Assembly: GCF_963667555.1 (NCBI RefSeq)
Contig: NZ_OY763421.1
Location: 699,562 to 763,561 of the forward strand
Origin: an uncultured Methanolobus sp.
Lineage (GTDB): Archaea; Halobacteriota; Methanosarcinia; Methanosarcinales; Methanosarcinaceae
Length of the DNA stretch: 64,000 nt
Reading direction: 5' to 3'
Positions 17,413 to 27,068 of this stretch are shown here, piece after piece (positions within the stretch are counted from its first letter, which is position 1; each line of letters starts with the position of its first letter). Position numbers and translations under genes: made by a program. Below the pieces are notes generated by a model that saw only the letters and a program-made list of their open reading frames with translations, did no database searches and was not told the DNA's origin.

Positions 17413-18153
17413 ATGAACAACGGAGACAACACGGCTATTTTTTCCACTGATATTGGAGTTATTGCTCTTAATGGTTCTGTAAAGATAAAGATACTTGATT
17501 TTCTCAAAACCGGCTGTAAATCGTTCGACGAGATCGTACAGCACACGGGCAAGGCCAAATCAACGATATCCGTGCATCTCAATGACTTAAAGAACCAGAA
17601 CCTTCTTGAGGAAACCATTGACTGTAACGACAAAAGGAAAAAAGTATATTTCCTGAGGTGTCAGTACGTTGCATGTTCCCAGGAACCGGGAATGAAGCAT
17701 TACAATGAGATGCTGGACCTCATTGCGTCTCCTGATGTGCACTCTTTTGGCTGCTTGAAATGTCTTTTCCATGCAGTCCAGTATGGTTTCAGGGCGCATG
17801 GTGTCAATTGTGATCCCATCATGCGCAAGATAGGCAATGATATTGGCAACAGTTTATCAAGGAATATCAGTTCACAGGAACCTGCAAGTATTCTTCAGGA
17901 AATGCTGGATTTCTGGGAGAAGAACGAGATTGGAAGCTTTACTGTCCTTGAAAATGATCCCATAAAACTTGCCGTACACAACTTTTTTGACTGCCGTTCC
18001 ATCCCCATTAAGGAAAAAACATTGTGTTCGTTCGCACAGGGTGTATTTGAAGGTGTTTTCAGGGCAAAAATAGGCGAGGAATGCGTGATGCAAATGGTGG
18101 GCAAATGCGATGAAACTTGCGATTCCTGCCTTTTCCAGATGATTAAACTCTAA
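17413..18153 (+). CDS. MsvR-like regulator: winged helix plus V4R domain
   Basis: This 246-residue protein has an N-terminal ArsR/MarR-type winged helix (about 18-85, SFDEIVQHTGKAKSTISVHLNDLKNQNLL). A C-terminal V4R domain (about 110-246) ends in a cysteine-rich stretch with Cys224, Cys232, Cys236 and Cys239. This is the architecture of MsvR, a methanogen redox regulator whose V4R cysteines sense oxidation and which controls its own gene. The perfect inverted repeat 35 bases upstream fits such autoregulation. Targets beyond its own promoter and perhaps taw2 are unknown. No SD-like motif is visible before the ATG, consistent with a short or absent leader. Confidence 0.75.
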   Translation: MNNGDNTAIFSTDIGVIALNGSVKIKILDFLKTGCKSFDEIVQHTGKAKSTISVHLNDLKNQNLLEETIDCNDKRKKVYFLRCQYVACSQEPGMKHYNEMLDLIASPDVHSFGCLKCLFHAVQYGFRAHGVNCDPIMRKIGNDIGNSLSRNISSQEPASILQEMLDFWEKNEIGSFTVLENDPIKLAVHNFFDCRSIPIKEKTLCSFAQGVFEGVFRAKIGEECVMQMVGKCDETCDSCLFQMIKL

Positions 18154-18181
18154 CGTAGAATTAGGAATGATTTATCTGAAA

Positions 18182-18865
18182 TTAATTTGAGGTTCGAATA
18201 ACCCCAAGTTCTCCTTTTACCATTTTACCGATAGCAGCAACGATTCCCGGGCCATCAGTGTTTTCCCGGCATGTTATCATGTGTTCCATAAGACCAAGTC
18301 TTTCAATGCCGTAAATATCTCTTGAGTGACCTGTTTTCTTGATAGCTGCTTTAAGTTCAGATCTTGTGACGGAATTTGCAATAACCCTGTCCTGCTCAGA
18401 TTTTTTCCAGCTCCACCAGAGGTCAGCCTGTTCCCTGGTAAAAATGCCTTCCTTTGCTTTTTCATCAGTGACCTCTATTTTTACAGGAAGGTGCCTGATG
18501 ATACCAAAACGTGTAGCTATCTGCTTTGCCGTTCCATTTCCAAGATTGCTTAGGTTCTTAAGCGGAATTGTTACAAGAACGCCTGTATCAACGACGATCT
18601 CCTCGTCATGAATTTGCCTTATGAATCCGTGATAGGTTTCATTTTTCATAATCTCTGTGACAGGTGTCCCGAATTTCTGCATAAGGAAATTGGAAGCGAA
18701 TTCGTTGTCCTCTCCGGAAATATCTACAGTAAGCCAGTTATCCTCACTAACTGCAAATTCAGCAGAAGCTTCAAGCTCTTTTAACTCATTGTTGATCAGC
18801 ACTTCAGCAGAATGAGTTGCTCTTTCACGGTTGCCATATATCTTGACCAATAGTTTTGTGACCAT
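18182..18865 (-). CDS. DUF2110 family archaeal protein
   Basis: This 227-residue soluble protein is conserved in archaea under DUF2110, recognised from LLVKIYGNRERATHSAEVL at the N-terminus, a middle RFGIIRHLPVKIEV and DLWWSWKKSEQDRVIANSVTRSELKAAIKKTGHSRDI-type sequence later. The function is not known. The order of a small N-terminal domain, a beta-barrel-like middle and a helical end suggests nucleic-acid binding, but I cannot show this. The gene runs in the same direction as the MarR-like gene upstream (52 bases away), so they may be co-transcribed. Confidence 0.8.
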   Translation of the reverse strand: MVTKLLVKIYGNRERATHSAEVLINNELKELEASAEFAVSEDNWLTVDISGEDNEFASNFLMQKFGTPVTEIMKNETYHGFIRQIHDEEIVVDTGVLVTIPLKNLSNLGNGTAKQIATRFGIIRHLPVKIEVTDEKAKEGIFTREQADLWWSWKKSEQDRVIANSVTRSELKAAIKKTGHSRDIYGIERLGLMEHMITCRENTDGPGIVAAIGKMVKGELGVIRTSN

Positions 18866-18916
18866 TATTATAATCCTTAAAATTTCTTAAATTAATCCTT
18901 GAACTTGTTCTTTATG

Positions 18917-19498
18917 TTATTGTTTCATCACAAGGTCAAAGATATTCTGTATCTCTGTAAGCTTATCCAGGCCCTCGTCATCAATGAGGTCCTCATTCTT
19001 CTCTATTGAATTTAAGAGTAACTGGATATCTCTGCTAAAAGGACCGATCTTCATTCTCATAACCTGAAGTTCAGTGTTACTTTCTGCAAGGTCATTATAA
19101 GTGGCCATGATCTGCTGATGCAGTCTGTCTATATGATCGAGGGTTACTTTTCTGGCTTCATCATTATCTTCTGAATCCTCTTCAGCTGACTCAGCTTTCT
19201 TCTCTCCCTGCGGCTCTTCAGGAGTTTCACCTTCAATTGCCATTATAAGGTTCTTGAGAGAATCAACAACCCTGTAACCATGATCTGTAAGTTCCACGTA
19301 TTTTACACGTCCTTCTACTGAGAATTGTACCAGGCCATGTTCTTCCATCTTGGCCAGTATTTTGGTAGTGTGGGCAAAAGTGGAATTTATCTCTTTAGTT
19401 ATAACAGATGCATAGGTTTTTTGAAGGGACCAGATAGCCAGAAGTGCAAGGGTTGGTTTTTCCTGTAAAAAAAGTTGTTCAGCATATTCTTTAGTCAT
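18917..19498 (-). CDS. MarR-like winged-helix protein with coiled-coil tail
   Basis: This 193-residue protein has an N-terminal winged helix (about 12-90; ITKEINSTFAHTTKILAKMEEHGLVQF followed by the wing GRVKYVELTDHGYRVV). An acidic low-complexity linker (about 93-115) and a helical, probably coiled-coil C-terminal part (about 118-190) follow. The fold points to a dimeric DNA-binding regulator. The AT-rich gap behind it (19499-19607) is the likely promoter. No ligand site is visible and the targets are unknown. Confidence 0.78.
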   Translation of the reverse strand: MTKEYAEQLFLQEKPTLALLAIWSLQKTYASVITKEINSTFAHTTKILAKMEEHGLVQFSVEGRVKYVELTDHGYRVVDSLKNLIMAIEGETPEEPQGEKKAESAEEDSEDNDEARKVTLDHIDRLHQQIMATYNDLAESNTELQVMRMKIGPFSRDIQLLLNSIEKNEDLIDDEGLDKLTEIQNIFDLVMKQ

Positions 19499-19607
19499 AC
19501 GATTTCCCCTCTAATTTAACTTTTAGAACCCTTGTTTTAAAAAACATCATAATACCTTTAATTATATATTATAATATATATCATTAGAATAAATATACTA
19601 TATATTT

Positions 19608-20759
19608 CTATCGGATATTAACAATTATTCTTTCTATATCCGGCAGTTCCGCGTCTGTTTTAAAAGAAGTGCCACTAAAGTGTGTCCTTGAAGCATTGTA
19701 TCCGTTATCTCTCAATGCAGTGATCAGAGTATCAATAGTTGATGCAGAAACTCCAAGTTTTTTGCATAGCAAGTGCTGGTCATAGAACATCGGGATCCTA
19801 AGTTCATCCCTGCAGAATTCCAGCATCTTAATGGACATATCTTTAGTTCCCAGGTTTCGCTGTTCCAGTTCCTCAATAGTCTCATTACAGAACTCGGGCT
19901 CATGTAATTCCCCAAGCCACATGGGCCCGGAAATGACATTTTCTTTTCCGCAGAGACTGCATTTGTCAGTGATATGCACAGCAAGACCATGTACTATCTC
20001 TCTGTTTCCGCATTGACACTGTGCAATGAATCCTAATTTCTCCAGCATTTTGTCAGCCTGCTTTGCTCCTCTTCTGATTTGAAGATAAGTTCTCACATAA
20101 TGCCTGGTTGCATGTGACAGAAGAGGGACCATGGCTTTGTCCTGAAGCGAGAGTTCCCTTGCAACCCTTCCAAGAAGAATGCGTACTCCCATTTCACTAT
20201 GGTATTCATTATTAAGCGGGATTGCTGCATACTTGCGGATCCCTGAATTCAAGTGTGCACCGCAAAGTGGCGCGGTATCTGTTGCTGTAACCTCAAGTAG
20301 GTCTACAACAGAACGGGCAGCTGCTGCCAGAAATGGTGCAGGTGTGCCAAAAGGATCAAGGTCAACAATATTGAAATGTTTCTCATGTAACAGGACATTG
20401 GCATTTTTATGGCTTGCAAATGTATGGTCACCAATTCCCAGTTTTTCAATATTTTCCTTTATTAGCTGGTAGGCATCCTCACTCCAATCGTTAAGAGTGG
20501 TTTCAATGCCAATTTCATTGGCTACTCTTAAGCCCCTGATTCCCGAAGCTGAAAGCGCATCAACGTAAGTGATGGTCTTCTCAGGGTCAGGTTCCATTCT
20601 TTTAAGAAAAGCAGATGTTGCAGCTATGGAAATATCACGGTTCATCTCCATGACCGGATTAAAAAAAACAGGTGCTGCAGAAGGAGCAAAATTAGCCCCT
20701 TCTTCAGGAATGGGAACAATGACCTCTGTATCTCCTTCTTTAACAGATCTTACTTTCAT
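19608..20759 (-). CDS. trm1: tRNA (guanine-26 N2)-dimethyltransferase Trm1
   Basis: Trm1 dimethylates G26 of tRNA with S-adenosylmethionine. The 383-residue protein has the N-terminal [13 protein letters not shown] signature and a methyltransferase core with [15 protein letters not shown] (motif I) and [13 protein letters not shown] (motif IV). A C-terminal zinc-binding part has CQCGNRE ... CSLCG, and a winged-helix end carries [28 protein letters not shown] start it at the ATG at 20759 (MKVRSVKEG), as in other archaeal Trm1. A TTG at 20792 would overlap the upstream gene by 11 bases. It lies in the same direction as the lipoprotein gene before it. Confidence 0.93.
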   Translation of the reverse strand: MKVRSVKEGDTEVIVPIPEEGANFAPSAAPVFFNPVMEMNRDISIAATSAFLKRMEPDPEKTITYVDALSASGIRGLRVANEIGIETTLNDWSEDAYQLIKENIEKLGIGDHTFASHKNANVLLHEKHFNIVDLDPFGTPAPFLAAAARSVVDLLEVTATDTAPLCGAHLNSGIRKYAAIPLNNEYHSEMGVRILLGRVARELSLQDKAMVPLLSHATRHYVRTYLQIRRGAKQADKMLEKLGFIAQCQCGNREIVHGLAVHITDKCSLCGKENVISGPMWLGELHEPEFCNETIEELEQRNLGTKDMSIKMLEFCRDELRIPMFYDQHLLCKKLGVSASTIDTLITALRDNGYNASRTHFSGTSFKTDAELPDIERIIVNIR

Positions 20760-20781
20760 CTGGTTCCCAGAAGATACATTC

Positions 20782-21303
20782 TTATTTAACAATAATGGTT
20801 CCTTTCATTACTTCCCATGTAAGTACTCTATATGAATAGGTTCCACTTTCATTGAAAGTGTATATGAAATTCTTCTTATTAAGTACACTTACATTTTCCC
20901 AGAGTCCATCATTACTCACAAGAGTAAATGTTCTGATCTTACTACTATCAGCATATCCATTGTCATTATACCAGATAACTGAATCACCTTCGTTAATAGT
21001 AAGATTATGTGGTTGCACGTTGAAGTTTCTCATGTATATAGTGTATGATTTCGGACCTTCATACTCTATAATTTCCAGTTCCCCGTTTTCATCTTCCTCA
21101 TCTTCAGAAACGGTTTCTTCCGGGATGGATTCATTTACAGGAGCTACTTCTGTCTCTTCTGTAACTGTTTCGTTTACTGTGTCTGTCACCGAATCATTCA
21201 TTGATTCATTCTCTTCGGTTGTTGTAGTTCCAGTGTCGTCGACGCATCCTGCAACCATAAGAGAAAGCATGATAAAGAGTGTCATCAATAATTTAACCTT
21301 CAT
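20782..21303 (-). CDS. Lipoprotein with cupredoxin-like domain lacking copper ligands
   Basis: This 173-residue exported protein has a signal peptide with a lipobox-like LMVAGC (Cys20), then an acidic Thr/Glu/Ser-rich linker (about 22-80), then a beta-sandwich of about 90 residues. The sandwich motifs ([21 protein letters not shown] and [17 protein letters not shown]) match the plastocyanin/azurin fold. The C-terminal Cys-x-His-x-Met copper loop is absent: the sequence there is [13 protein letters not shown]. It is therefore probably a copper-free structural relative anchored on the cell surface. It sits immediately before trm1 on the same strand without an obvious functional link. Confidence 0.78.
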   Translation of the reverse strand: MKVKLLMTLFIMLSLMVAGCVDDTGTTTTEENESMNDSVTDTVNETVTEETEVAPVNESIPEETVSEDEEDENGELEIIEYEGPKSYTIYMRNFNVQPHNLTINEGDSVIWYNDNGYADSSKIRTFTLVSNDGLWENVSVLNKKNFIYTFNESGTYSYRVLTWEVMKGTIIVK

Positions 21304-21336
21304 TGGATCACCTGCTTTATAATATATTTCCGATGG

Positions 21337-22002
21337 TTAAATATCTTCTCTATTACATTCTATGAGTTCGACATTTATAATTTGAGCTTTATTCTGGATT
21401 TCAACATCTATAACAGCAGCAAATCCCAATGCAGCCATTCCCGGGTTGACAATAATGGTTTTTCCAGACCTTTCAACTCCTCTTGCTTCATGGATATGAC
21501 CACAAACCATCAGGTCTGCTTTATCCAGGAATACATTAAGTGCTTTGCATCCAACATGCATGTCACCCACCATGTCAAGAACACCATTGGGCGGCGTGTG
21601 TGTAAGCGTCACAAGAATCTCGTCTGCTTTCACATCTTCTAGCATACGGCTGATATTTTCTTCAAAATCACATTCCTGTAGCTCAAATGGAGTGCAGAAA
21701 GGTGTTGGATTTGATCCTCCTATACCTATGAACCTTACTCCCTCTACAGAGATCGATCTTTTGTGCAGGTCAGTGGCTTTTGATCTCTCAATAACTTTGA
21801 GTATGGACTCGTTATCACAGTTGCCGGGAACAGCAAGTATCTTCTGGCTGAACTTATCAAAAAGGTCAAGGGCCTTTTCATCAGGCCCGAAATTGGTGAT
21901 ATCTCCTGCTATCAGTACCAGATCCACATCACCTGCAATCCTTAACAACTCCTCTATCCTGGAGTAATTTCCATGCGGATCTGCTATGGCGAACAATCTC
22001 AT
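21337..22002 (-). CDS. Calcineurin-like metallophosphoesterase
   Basis: This 221-residue soluble enzyme has all five metal-binding motifs of the calcineurin-like phosphoesterase family: DPHGN (about 8-12), GDITNFGP (about 33-40), GNCDN (about 60-64), THTPP (about 133-137) and GHIHE (about 166-170). It probably hydrolyses phosphomono- or diesters with two metal ions. The small size places it with YfcE/MJ0936-type phosphodiesterases, for which the natural substrate is unknown. It lies downstream of the AIM24-like gene on the same strand with a gap of 76 bases. Confidence 0.88.
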   Translation of the reverse strand: MRLFAIADPHGNYSRIEELLRIAGDVDLVLIAGDITNFGPDEKALDLFDKFSQKILAVPGNCDNESILKVIERSKATDLHKRSISVEGVRFIGIGGSNPTPFCTPFELQECDFEENISRMLEDVKADEILVTLTHTPPNGVLDMVGDMHVGCKALNVFLDKADLMVCGHIHEARGVERSGKTIIVNPGMAALGFAAVIDVEIQNKAQIINVELIECNREDI

Positions 22003-22078
22003 CTTATAGTTTCTCCGGTCTTTAGTTGCAGTTTTATATCATCCTGTTCAAATGCAAATCCTGGTTCTTTGTTTTGAA

Positions 22079-22858
22079 CTAGCGGTCTCCGCCAAGCAGG
22101 CTTCCAAGCGCGCTGCTGCCAATGCCTGCCAGTCCAGAGGATTCTTCTCTCTGGCTATTGGTCATATATCTTGATGCAGCGACTATCCTGTCAGCAAGGC
22201 GTGAGAACGGCAGACTCTGGAGATATACTTTGCCCGGTCCTGTAAGTGTTGCCAGTACAAGACCTTCGCCTCCAAAGAGCGCATTCTTAAAACCGCCTGC
22301 CCATGTAATATCGTAACCGACACTTTCCTCAAATGCGGTAAGACATCCGGTATCAACCCTGATGGTCTCTCCTGCTGCAAGATCTTTTTCTACAATGGCG
22401 CCACCTGCGTGTACAAAGGCCATTCCGTTACCTTTCAATCTCTGGAGTATGAATCCTTCGCCTCCGAAAAGCCCTGCACCAATCTTCTTTGTAAGTGCTA
22501 CCTCTATCTCTATACCATTTGCGGCGCAGAGGAAAGAATCCTTCTGACAGATGAAACTGCCACCAAACTTGCTGAGGTCAAGTGGTATTATCTTTCCGGG
22601 ATAAGGTGCTCCGAATGCCACGTATCCTTTTCCCTGTCCTTCATGGACAAAACTTGTGATGAAGAAGCTCTCACCGGTGACAGCACGCTTCAAACCTTTG
22701 AGTAGTCCGCCGCCTGTGGATGTTTCCATCCTGATCCCCGGGCCCATATACATCATGGCCCCGGCTTCTGCCCTTACAGCTTCTCTTGGGTCAAGTTCTA
22801 TCTCTACAAGCTGCATATCGTCGCCAATAATTTTATAATCTATTTCATCAGCCATCAA
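22079..22858 (-). CDS. AIM24/TIGR00266 family protein
   Basis: This 259-residue protein is of the widely conserved TIGR00266 (AIM24-like) family, recognised from VEIELDPREAVRAEAGAMMYM near the N-terminus and the repeated GLFGGEGFILQ/ALFGGEGLVLATLTGPGKVYLQSLP blocks. The fold is a beta-prism-like trimer; no enzymatic activity is established. The C-terminal tail is Gly/Ser-rich. Two consecutive ATG codons (22858, 22855) are possible starts and differ by one residue. Confidence 0.85.
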   Translation of the reverse strand: MMADEIDYKIIGDDMQLVEIELDPREAVRAEAGAMMYMGPGIRMETSTGGGLLKGLKRAVTGESFFITSFVHEGQGKGYVAFGAPYPGKIIPLDLSKFGGSFICQKDSFLCAANGIEIEVALTKKIGAGLFGGEGFILQRLKGNGMAFVHAGGAIVEKDLAAGETIRVDTGCLTAFEESVGYDITWAGGFKNALFGGEGLVLATLTGPGKVYLQSLPFSRLADRIVAASRYMTNSQREESSGLAGIGSSALGSLLGGDR

Positions 22859-23022
22859 TTATTCCTCTGAATTCCTCGAATTTTCCTCAAGTGCAATTAT
22901 TTATTGTTCCTGAAGAACTTGTGATAGAGATTTGTGTTACCAGTATTTATTGCTTTATCATCACAAATGCATGTCCCATGGTTTTTTGCACAACTCAACT
23001 TGAATAGTTTAATATAGCTCCT

Positions 23023-24537
23023 GTGCGTAACCACCTGTTGATAAGTGTGTACCGAAAAAATTTTCCACTTCATTTGAAGCATTATTTGCTTGCATTGCAG
23101 GCAAGGAAACACGGCGGGAGGACTCATGAACTGGTAATGAGATTCGACGGTGCCGAATCAGATATTCTTGATTTCAGTTACAACACGAATCCTTTTGGCA
23201 CACCGTTCGATTTCCAGGCAAGTAACCTTGACCTGAAGCAAGTTATTTTGAGATCGACTGAAAGAATTGAGCAGTATCCTGATAACAGATATTTCGAACT
23301 CCGCAAGGCTGCTGCTGCTTATCTCGGTACTAACATCTCTGCTGACAATATCATTCCCGGAAACGGTACATGTGAACTTTTGCGTCTGATAATGGAAACC
23401 GTGGTCTATGAAGAGGATGTTGTAATTCTTGCTTCACCTTCATCCGGCGAGTACCGCCATATAGCAGAAGTTTTTGGAGCACGTATTCATTCTTTTAGCA
23501 CTGATGAATTGCTGAACCTTCCTAAAATGACATTGGACAAGGCAAAGGTCATCTTGATAGGTAATCCGAATAATCCTACCGGCCAGCTCGTACCCAGGGA
23601 TATACTTTCTGATTTTGCACGAAAATGTGTTGAACATGGTACTTTACTTATTGTTGATGAATCAGCAATTGAACTGGCAGACCCTGATATGAGCATAGCT
23701 GAACTGACACTGGATAATGATTATCTTTTTGTAATAAGGTCGATATCCAACATCACGGCCATGCCGGGTATCAGGCTGGCATATGGAATTGCATCTCTTA
23801 GTCTTGCAAAAATACTCAATGCTGCACGCCTTTCATGGAACATTGGTGTGACTGATGAAGCTGTTGCTTTAGCTTTCCTTGGTATGGAAGGTGGTCCGCA
23901 CAGCGAATACCTTAAAAGGTCTCGTGAGTTCATCAAAAAAGAGAGGGAATACATAGTCAAACGTTTCTCCGGAATTTATGGTTTTGATCCGGTTGAAAGC
24001 AGTACTAATTATATACTCATTGATGTAAAGGATCTGTTCCTGGATTCAGTAAGACTTAGTGAAGGACTGGCTCTGCATGGTATATTGATACGTGAGTGCA
24101 GTGATTTCTTTGATGGAAATAAACGATATGTAAGAATATCAGTCCGCTCAAGAGATAATTTCGAAAAACTGATACGCACCCTTGATGATGTGTTTGCTGA
24201 AACCAGCAGGGAAGATGCAAGGGAAAAACTTGAAGAGACAATAGAGCACGGCGGCAGTTCCTGCGCCGGCCGTGGTACATGTGAATATTATCCCTGCCAT
24301 TTTTCAGGGCAGGATTGCACTTTCTGTTTCTGTCCATTCTATGCATGTAAGGACGAGAGGACAGGAGGTAAATGGATAGAAAGCTCCACCGGAGGGCAGG
24401 TGTGGAGCTGCGAACATTGTACTTTGTTGCATAGACCAAAGGTCGCCAAAATGGTGCTTGATGCGCTGATGGCAGACGGAGACACTGATGATAATATAAG
24501 GAGGGCATGGAAAGAGATCATAGAACCCCTGCTTTGA
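23023..24537 (+). CDS. CobD paralogue without the PLP lysine, with cysteine-rich metal-centre tail
   Basis: This protein of up to 504 residues is homologous over its full length to CobD encoded next (24589-26091). The aminotransferase-fold part retains PGNGTCELLR, PxxxEY, GNPNNPTG and the PGIRLAYG motif. The catalytic lysine (SLTKSF in the neighbour) is replaced by Asn243 (SISNIT), and the cofactor-side DEAY is changed to DESA. It therefore should not form the usual PLP Schiff base. The C-terminal domain is fully kept, with CEYYPCHFSGQDCTFCFC ... WSCEHC spacing like the Fe-S tail reported for M. mazei CobD. It may keep the threonine-kinase activity, or act as a partner of CobD. The start is uncertain: GTG 23023, or TTG/GTG slightly downstream, after a TATA box at 23008-23016. 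Confidence 0.85.
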   Translation: MRNHLLISVYRKNFPLHLKHYLLALQARKHGGRTHELVMRFDGAESDILDFSYNTNPFGTPFDFQASNLDLKQVILRSTERIEQYPDNRYFELRKAAAAYLGTNISADNIIPGNGTCELLRLIMETVVYEEDVVILASPSSGEYRHIAEVFGARIHSFSTDELLNLPKMTLDKAKVILIGNPNNPTGQLVPRDILSDFARKCVEHGTLLIVDESAIELADPDMSIAELTLDNDYLFVIRSISNITAMPGIRLAYGIASLSLAKILNAARLSWNIGVTDEAVALAFLGMEGGPHSEYLKRSREFIKKEREYIVKRFSGIYGFDPVESSTNYILIDVKDLFLDSVRLSEGLALHGILIRECSDFFDGNKRYVRISVRSRDNFEKLIRTLDDVFAETSREDAREKLEETIEHGGSSCAGRGTCEYYPCHFSGQDCTFCFCPFYACKDERTGGKWIESSTGGQVWSCEHCTLLHRPKVAKMVLDALMADGDTDDNIRRAWKEIIEPLL

Positions 24538-24588
24538 ACATATAAGGTCAACTGAGCAGGTTAATGTATTTTCTGATCTCTACATGCT

Positions 24589-26091
24589 TTGATTATTGTG
24601 ACAGACCAAAGACCATCTCTTCCGGTAAAAAAATATCTTCTAAGCCTTGAACCATGTGTTCACGGCGGACTGATAAGAAAAAGTTCCCAGAAATACGGCA
24701 TTCCCGAATCTGATATTCTTGATGCAAGTGCAAGTCTTAATCCTTTAGGAACTCCTTTTGAACAGCCGGAGCCTGAGCTGGACCTGCAGGAACTGCTGAA
24801 CAAAGGGCTTGAAAAGCTTGAGCAGTATCCGGACAACCGTTATCTTGAGTATCGAACCGCTGCTGCAGAATTTGTGGGAATGGGAATGACATATGAGAAC
24901 ATCATTCCAGGGAACGGCTCAACTGAGATAATACGGCTGGTGGCAGAGTGTGTCGTGGCTGAAGGCGATGTTGTACTTATTCCAAGACCTACTTTCAGCG
25001 AATATGAGTTGCAGTGCAGTGTCATGGGTGCGAAGATAAAGTACATCGAGCAGGATGATATCTTTGATCTTGACGATCAAGTACTTGCCGAAGCCAAGAT
25101 AATATTTGTGTGTAACCCTAACAACCCTACAGGAAAACTGTTCAATAAAGAGCAGATGGAAAAACTTGCGCAGCAATGCGCGGCCCAGAAGACCATACTC
25201 TTTGTGGATGAGGCTTACATTGAACTGGCAGAACCGGAGCAGAGTGTTGCTTATCTTGTGGAGAATAACGATTATCTTTTCATCCAGCGCTCTTTAACCA
25301 AATCCTTTGCAATTCCAGGTATAAGGATGGGATTTGGAGTTGCTTCCTCAAAGTTTGCATGTGTGCTTAACAATGCAAGACTCTCCTGGAACATGGGATG
25401 TGTTTCAGATACTATCGCCACAGCTCTTTTGAGTATGAAAGGTGGCGTGAACAGCAAATACCTTTTGGATTCAAGGGCTTTTATAGCACAGGAACGTGAG
25501 TTCTTAATGCAAAAACTCTCCCGCAGGGGATTCAAACCAGCAGAGAGTTGTGTCAATTACATTTATGTCGATATTTCCGATCTCTCTCTTAACTCATCAG
25601 AACTTGCAGAAAGAATGGCATCACATGGTGTACTGATCCGTGATTGTAATTCTTTCCAGAACAATGGCAAGAACCACATAAGAGTGGCAATACGCACAAG
25701 AGAAGAGAATGAACGCATTGCAGAAACCATTCGTCAGGTAATTTATGAATGGGGAAGGGAACAGGCTGAGATGCAGCTTCATGAGAACATTAAAGTAGCT
25801 GCGAAAGATGGCCGCAAGGGAAGCAATATGGACTGCGATTATTATCCATGTCACTTTGAAGGACAGGACTGTACTTTCTGCTTCTGTCCGTTCTATCCGT
25901 GTGAGGATGATCGCACAGGTGGCAACTGGATAGAAAGCTCAAGCGGTGGTCAGGTATGGAGCTGCCTGAAATGTAATATAGTTCATGAGGAAAAAGTGGT
26001 AGATGACCTTTTATCTATCTTTGTTGCCGAAGGTCTCAGTGATGAAAGTGTCAGAAAAGCCTGGAAGGAAGTAATGGAGAACAATCTATGA
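24589..26091 (+). CDS. cobD: L-threonine-phosphate decarboxylase CobD with C-terminal metal centre
   Basis: CobD makes (R)-1-aminopropan-2-ol phosphate, the linker of the cobamide nucleotide loop, from L-threonine phosphate. The M. mazei form is reported to phosphorylate L-threonine as well. The 500-residue protein has an aminotransferase class I fold with PGNGSTEIIR, NPNNPTGKL, VDEAY (Asp207-Tyr210) and the PLP lysine Lys238 in SLTKSFAIPGIR. The cysteine-rich tail from about residue 420 has PCHFEGQDCTFCFCPF and a later WSCLKC, proposed to bind an Fe-S cluster. It follows its paralogue by 51 bases and overlaps cbiB by 4 bases. The start is TTG 24589 or GTG 24598 (MTDQRPSL); neither has a clear ribosome-binding site. 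Confidence 0.92.
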   Translation: MIIVTDQRPSLPVKKYLLSLEPCVHGGLIRKSSQKYGIPESDILDASASLNPLGTPFEQPEPELDLQELLNKGLEKLEQYPDNRYLEYRTAAAEFVGMGMTYENIIPGNGSTEIIRLVAECVVAEGDVVLIPRPTFSEYELQCSVMGAKIKYIEQDDIFDLDDQVLAEAKIIFVCNPNNPTGKLFNKEQMEKLAQQCAAQKTILFVDEAYIELAEPEQSVAYLVENNDYLFIQRSLTKSFAIPGIRMGFGVASSKFACVLNNARLSWNMGCVSDTIATALLSMKGGVNSKYLLDSRAFIAQEREFLMQKLSRRGFKPAESCVNYIYVDISDLSLNSSELAERMASHGVLIRDCNSFQNNGKNHIRVAIRTREENERIAETIRQVIYEWGREQAEMQLHENIKVAAKDGRKGSNMDCDYYPCHFEGQDCTFCFCPFYPCEDDRTGGNWIESSSGGQVWSCLKCNIVHEEKVVDDLLSIFVAEGLSDESVRKAWKEVMENNL

Positions 26092-27068
26092 TCCTTCCGG
26101 TGCCGGTACAGCCAGATGCCAGTGAACTGGTAATAGTGCTACTGTTAGCCTATGTTCTGGATATTGTGGTCGGTGAACCACCATTCGCAGTACATCCTGT
26201 CGTATGGATGGGCAGATTGATAGGCTTTTTTAAGAAGAATATCCCTGCGAAAAACCGGAGGGTTTATGGAATATTCATTGGTCTTACAACGATACTTTTC
26301 GGATGTACGATAGCATATTTAGTAATGCTTTTCATGGGCATTGAGTCCATTCCGGCAGTTCTTCGCTATCTTGTGGCTGCTTATTTCCTTAAGGCAACAT
26401 TTGCCATTCGCTGTCTTTACGGCGCTGCCAGTGAGGTCAGGACTGAGCTTGATGCCGGAAGACTTGACAGTGCAAGGCAGAAACTCTCAATGTATGTGAG
26501 CCGCAACACATCAAAACTGGAAGAAGGGCAGGTATCTTCAGCAATAATCGAAACAACTTCTGAGAATTATGTTGACGGGATACTATCCCCTCTGTTGTTC
26601 TACGCATGTTTCGGACCTTACGGACTGATTGCTGCATACGTCTTTAAAGCTACAAGTACCCTTGATTCCATGGTGGGATACAAAGATGAACGCCACCTTG
26701 AAGCGGGCTGGTTCTCTGCTAAACTTGATGACGTGCTCAACTGGATACCTGCACGTGTATCCGTATTCTTCCTTTCGGCTGCGACTCTTGTTGTGAGTCT
26801 TGTGTATCGCAGGGTCAAAATTCCTGATTATATGTCTGCTCTTAAAACAGGTATAAGGGACGGATTAAAAACTCCATCTCCAAACTCCGGTTACCCAATG
26901 GCCTCCATTGCAGGTGCCCTGAAAATAAAACTGGAAAAACCAAACACCTATGTTCTTGGTGATGGTTTTACTTATCCTGTGTCAGAGGATATAAAACTAA
27001 CATCATGGATCATCCTTGTCGCATCGTTCTTTGCGATCGTTGCGTCTTCACTAATAATCATACTATAA
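26088..27068 (+). CDS. cbiB: Adenosylcobinamide-phosphate synthase CbiB
   Basis: CbiB is the integral membrane enzyme that amidates adenosylcobyric acid with aminopropanol phosphate, the product of CobD. The 326-residue protein shows the family blocks GEPPFAVHPVVWMGR near the N-terminus, SENYVDGILSPLLFYACFG, YVFKATSTLDSMVGYKDERH and the conserved NSGYPMASIAGAL, with about five membrane helices. It overlaps cobD by four bases (ATGA), so substrate supply and use are translationally coupled. It ends 140 bases before cobZ, which has its own TATA box. Confidence 0.95.
   Translation: MILPVPVQPDASELVIVLLLAYVLDIVVGEPPFAVHPVVWMGRLIGFFKKNIPAKNRRVYGIFIGLTTILFGCTIAYLVMLFMGIESIPAVLRYLVAAYFLKATFAIRCLYGAASEVRTELDAGRLDSARQKLSMYVSRNTSKLEEGQVSSAIIETTSENYVDGILSPLLFYACFGPYGLIAAYVFKATSTLDSMVGYKDERHLEAGWFSAKLDDVLNWIPARVSVFFLSAATLVVSLVYRRVKIPDYMSALKTGIRDGLKTPSPNSGYPMASIAGALKIKLEKPNTYVLGDGFTYPVSEDIKLTSWIILVASFFAIVASSLIIIL

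Noticed and set aside
22859..23022. Cobalamin riboswitch before the cob cluster
   Set aside because: No B12-box or matching stems were found; a TATA box sits close to the start, leaving no room for a leader.
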